Origin: an uncultured Bacilli bacterium
GTDB taxonomy: Bacteria; Bacillota_I; Bacilli_A; RFN20; CAG-826
Assembly: GCA_934133115.1 (NCBI GenBank)
Contig: CAKPAV010000091.1
Coordinates: 1-6,932, forward strand
Reading direction: 5' to 3'
Length of the DNA stretch: 6,932 nt
How positions within the stretch are numbered: the first letter of the stretch is position 1; every line of letters begins with the position of its first letter. Positions 5,830 through 6,932 of the stretch are shown in pieces. The position numbers and the translations under genes are program-made. The notes below the pieces were generated by a model. That model was not told the origin of the DNA, did not search any database, and saw only the letters and a program-made list of their open reading frames with translations.

Positions 5830-6456
5830 ATGAAAAAAGATTTAACAGAATTAGTATTTATTCTTGATAAGAGTGGATCGATGAATGGATTAGAAAAAGA
5901 TACAATAGGTGGATATAATTCACTTATAAAAAAACAAAAAAATGAAAAAGGAGAAGCATTTGTAACAACAGTTCTTTTTAGCACAGAAACAAATTGTATT
6001 GTTAATCGTATGGATATAAATAAGGTAAAACCATTAACATCAAAAGAATACTTTGCTTCTGGATGTACAGCTTTATTAGATGCAGTAGGAGAAACCATTA
6101 CTTCTATAAAAAGAGAACAAGAAAAGCTAAAAGAAGATGAAAAACCAGAACACACAATAGTGGTTATTACCACGGATGGATTAGAAAATGCTAGCAGAGA
6201 ATATAGTTATGATAAAGTAAAAGAACTAATTAGTTCATTAAAAGAAAAAGAGAATTGGGAATTTTTATTTTTAGGCGCTAATATCGATGTAGCTAAAGAA
6301 GCTAATAAAATGGGAATTAATTCTGATTTTGCTGCTAAATATGATTGTAACGAAGTAGGAATTGATGAAAGCTTTTCTTGTGTATGTGAAACTTTAAGCT
6401 TAGCTAGAAAAGAAAAAAGAATTCCTAAGTTTTGGAAAAAGAAAATTGAAAAATAA
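5830..6456 (+). CDS. Stand-alone von Willebrand factor A domain protein
   Basis: A cytoplasmic 208-residue protein made almost entirely of one vWA domain, which binds a divalent metal and through it a protein ligand. The MIDAS site is complete: D13-x-S15-x-S17 in LDKSGSMNG, T80 in SGCTALLDAVG, and D116 in ITTDGLENAS. The strand LTELVFILD opens the fold and WEFLFLGANIDV (143-154) is a late strand. GLEKDTIGGYNSLI and the LFLGANID segment are typical of a widespread Firmicutes/Bacteroidetes subgroup of single-domain vWA proteins whose role is not established. There is no signal peptide or membrane segment. GAGGAG (5814-5819) is 10 bases before the ATG. The basic tail (FWKKKIEK) is unremarkable. 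It stands alone on the plus strand between the winged-helix remnant and the GH2 gene; I see no confident promoter. The ligand is unknown. Confidence 0.92.
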   Translation: MKKDLTELVFILDKSGSMNGLEKDTIGGYNSLIKKQKNEKGEAFVTTVLFSTETNCIVNRMDINKVKPLTSKEYFASGCTALLDAVGETITSIKREQEKLKEDEKPEHTIVVITTDGLENASREYSYDKVKELISSLKEKENWEFLFLGANIDVAKEANKMGINSDFAAKYDCNEVGIDESFSCVCETLSLARKEKRIPKFWKKKIEK

Positions 6457-6503
6457 AACAAATTATTCCTAAAATCATACAAATTAAGCCATTACATTAG
6501 TTT

Positions 6504-6528
6504 TTAATAATAATTATGTTATTATTAA
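6504..6528. repeat. Perfect AT-only palindrome upstream of the GH2 gene
   Basis: TTAATAATAA (6504-6513) and TTATTATTAA (6519-6528) are exact reverse complements around a 5-base spacer, TTATG. It sits 23 bases before the GH2 start codon, where a repressor site could act. No T-run follows, so it is not a good terminator. It has no CG centre as LacI-family operators usually do, and chance in AT-rich DNA is a real alternative. Confidence 0.35.
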
Positions 6529-6551
6529 TACTAAATATGGGAGTGGATAAA

Positions 6552-6932
6552 ATGCAAAAAATTATTTTTAATCAAAATTGGAGTTACTCAAGATTAGGGG
6601 ATAGTAAAAAAGCACCATGTGAATTACCACATGATGCGATGATTAGCGAAAAAAGATCTTTAGATAGTAAAGGTGCTAAAAACATATCATATTTTGAAGG
6701 CTATGATTATGAGTATGAAAAGCATTTTGAAATTGATAAGGACTTATTAAATAAAATTCTTATTTTAGAATTTGAAGGAGTCTATAAGGACGCAGAAATA
6801 TATATAAATTCCACTTTTGTGCATAAAGAAAATTATGGATATAATGATTTCTTTGTTGATATCACTAAATTTGTTAAATTAGGCGATAATGTTATTATTG
6901 TTAAATGTTTTAATGCTGATCAACCAAACTCA
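6552..6932 (+). CDS. Glycoside hydrolase family 2 protein (beta-galactosidase/beta-glucuronidase type), 5' part, runs off the window
   Basis: The frame is open for 127 codons to the last base. It encodes the N-terminal sugar-binding (jelly-roll) domain of GH2 enzymes, which release beta-linked sugars such as galactose, glucuronic acid or mannose from glycans. Visible family marks are FNQNWSYS (6-13), ELPHDAMI (24-31), YEYEKHFEI (53-61, normally YYR+F), LILEFEGVYKDAEIYIN (70-86), YGYNDFFVDIT (95-105), LGDNVIIVK (110-118) and the terminal ADQPNS, which in relatives leads into RWYSG-GIYR. The immunoglobulin-like and TIM-barrel catalytic domains would lie beyond the window, so the substrate cannot be told. 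No signal peptide is seen, suggesting a cytoplasmic enzyme that acts on imported oligosaccharides. GGGAG (6539-6543) is 8 bases before the ATG. It is probably a separate transcription unit from the vWA gene, 95 bases upstream. Confidence 0.94.
   Translation, partial: MQKIIFNQNWSYSRLGDSKKAPCELPHDAMISEKRSLDSKGAKNISYFEGYDYEYEKHFEIDKDLLNKILILEFEGVYKDAEIYINSTFVHKENYGYNDFFVDITKFVKLGDNVIIVKCFNADQPNS

Noticed and set aside
5793..6482. Two minus-strand frames (5793-6173 and 6207-6482) opposite the vWA gene
   Set aside because: Both are antisense shadows of a clear vWA coding region, with Ser/Phe-rich products expected from complementing AAA/GAA codons.
1..6932. CRISPR array, tRNA genes or insertion-sequence ends
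   Set aside because: No regularly spaced repeats, no tRNA-like GGTTCGAATCC T-arm, and no transposase-like frame or paired terminal inverted repeats were found by reading.

Overview
The window is a very AT-rich stretch (by eye well over 65% A+T) from a low-GC Firmicutes/Bacilli-type bacterium, plausibly an uncultured gut Erysipelotrichales- or Acholeplasma-like organism. Tryptophan is encoded by TGG throughout, genes use TAA and TAG stops, and Shine-Dalgarno sites of the GGAGG type are clear. The standard bacterial code therefore fits and the Mycoplasma code is not indicated. The lineage is an inference from composition and protein flavour only.

Layout. (1) 1-1943 holds a large protein of unknown function with an OB-fold-like N-terminal region and several divergent internal repeats; its true 5' end lies at or beyond the window edge. 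It ends at a strong rho-independent terminator (1957-1996). (2) 2014-2142 is an orphan reading frame that looks like the C-terminal tail of a lost, larger enzyme. (3) 2212-3748 is a probable two-gene operon: asnA (ammonia-dependent asparagine synthetase) and a small helix-turn-helix protein. (4) On the minus strand, 5453 down to 3779 is an AbiE type IV toxin-antitoxin operon. The antitoxin abiEi is intact, and the toxin abiEii is split by a one-base frameshift in an A5 run, separating its catalytic N-terminal part from its C-terminal part. A 14-bp perfect inverted repeat flanks the predicted abiE promoter and is a good candidate operator. (5) 5574-5753 is a 59-codon remnant of a winged-helix domain, apparently the C-terminal end of an AlbA_2/ATP-binding regulator. 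(6) 5830-6456 encodes a stand-alone von Willebrand factor A (vWA) protein with a complete MIDAS metal site. (7) 6552 to the window end is the 5' part of a glycoside hydrolase family 2 gene.

Interpretation. The stretch from about 3750 to 5755 (damaged toxin-antitoxin pair plus a decayed regulator fragment) looks like a defence or mobile-type insertion that is degrading between housekeeping and sugar-use genes. The helix-turn-helix gene (3251) and the vWA gene (5830) belong to families I recall as frequent neighbours in Firmicutes, so the AbiE block may separate what was once an adjacent pair. No tRNA, rRNA, CRISPR array, insertion-sequence transposase or riboswitch was seen.
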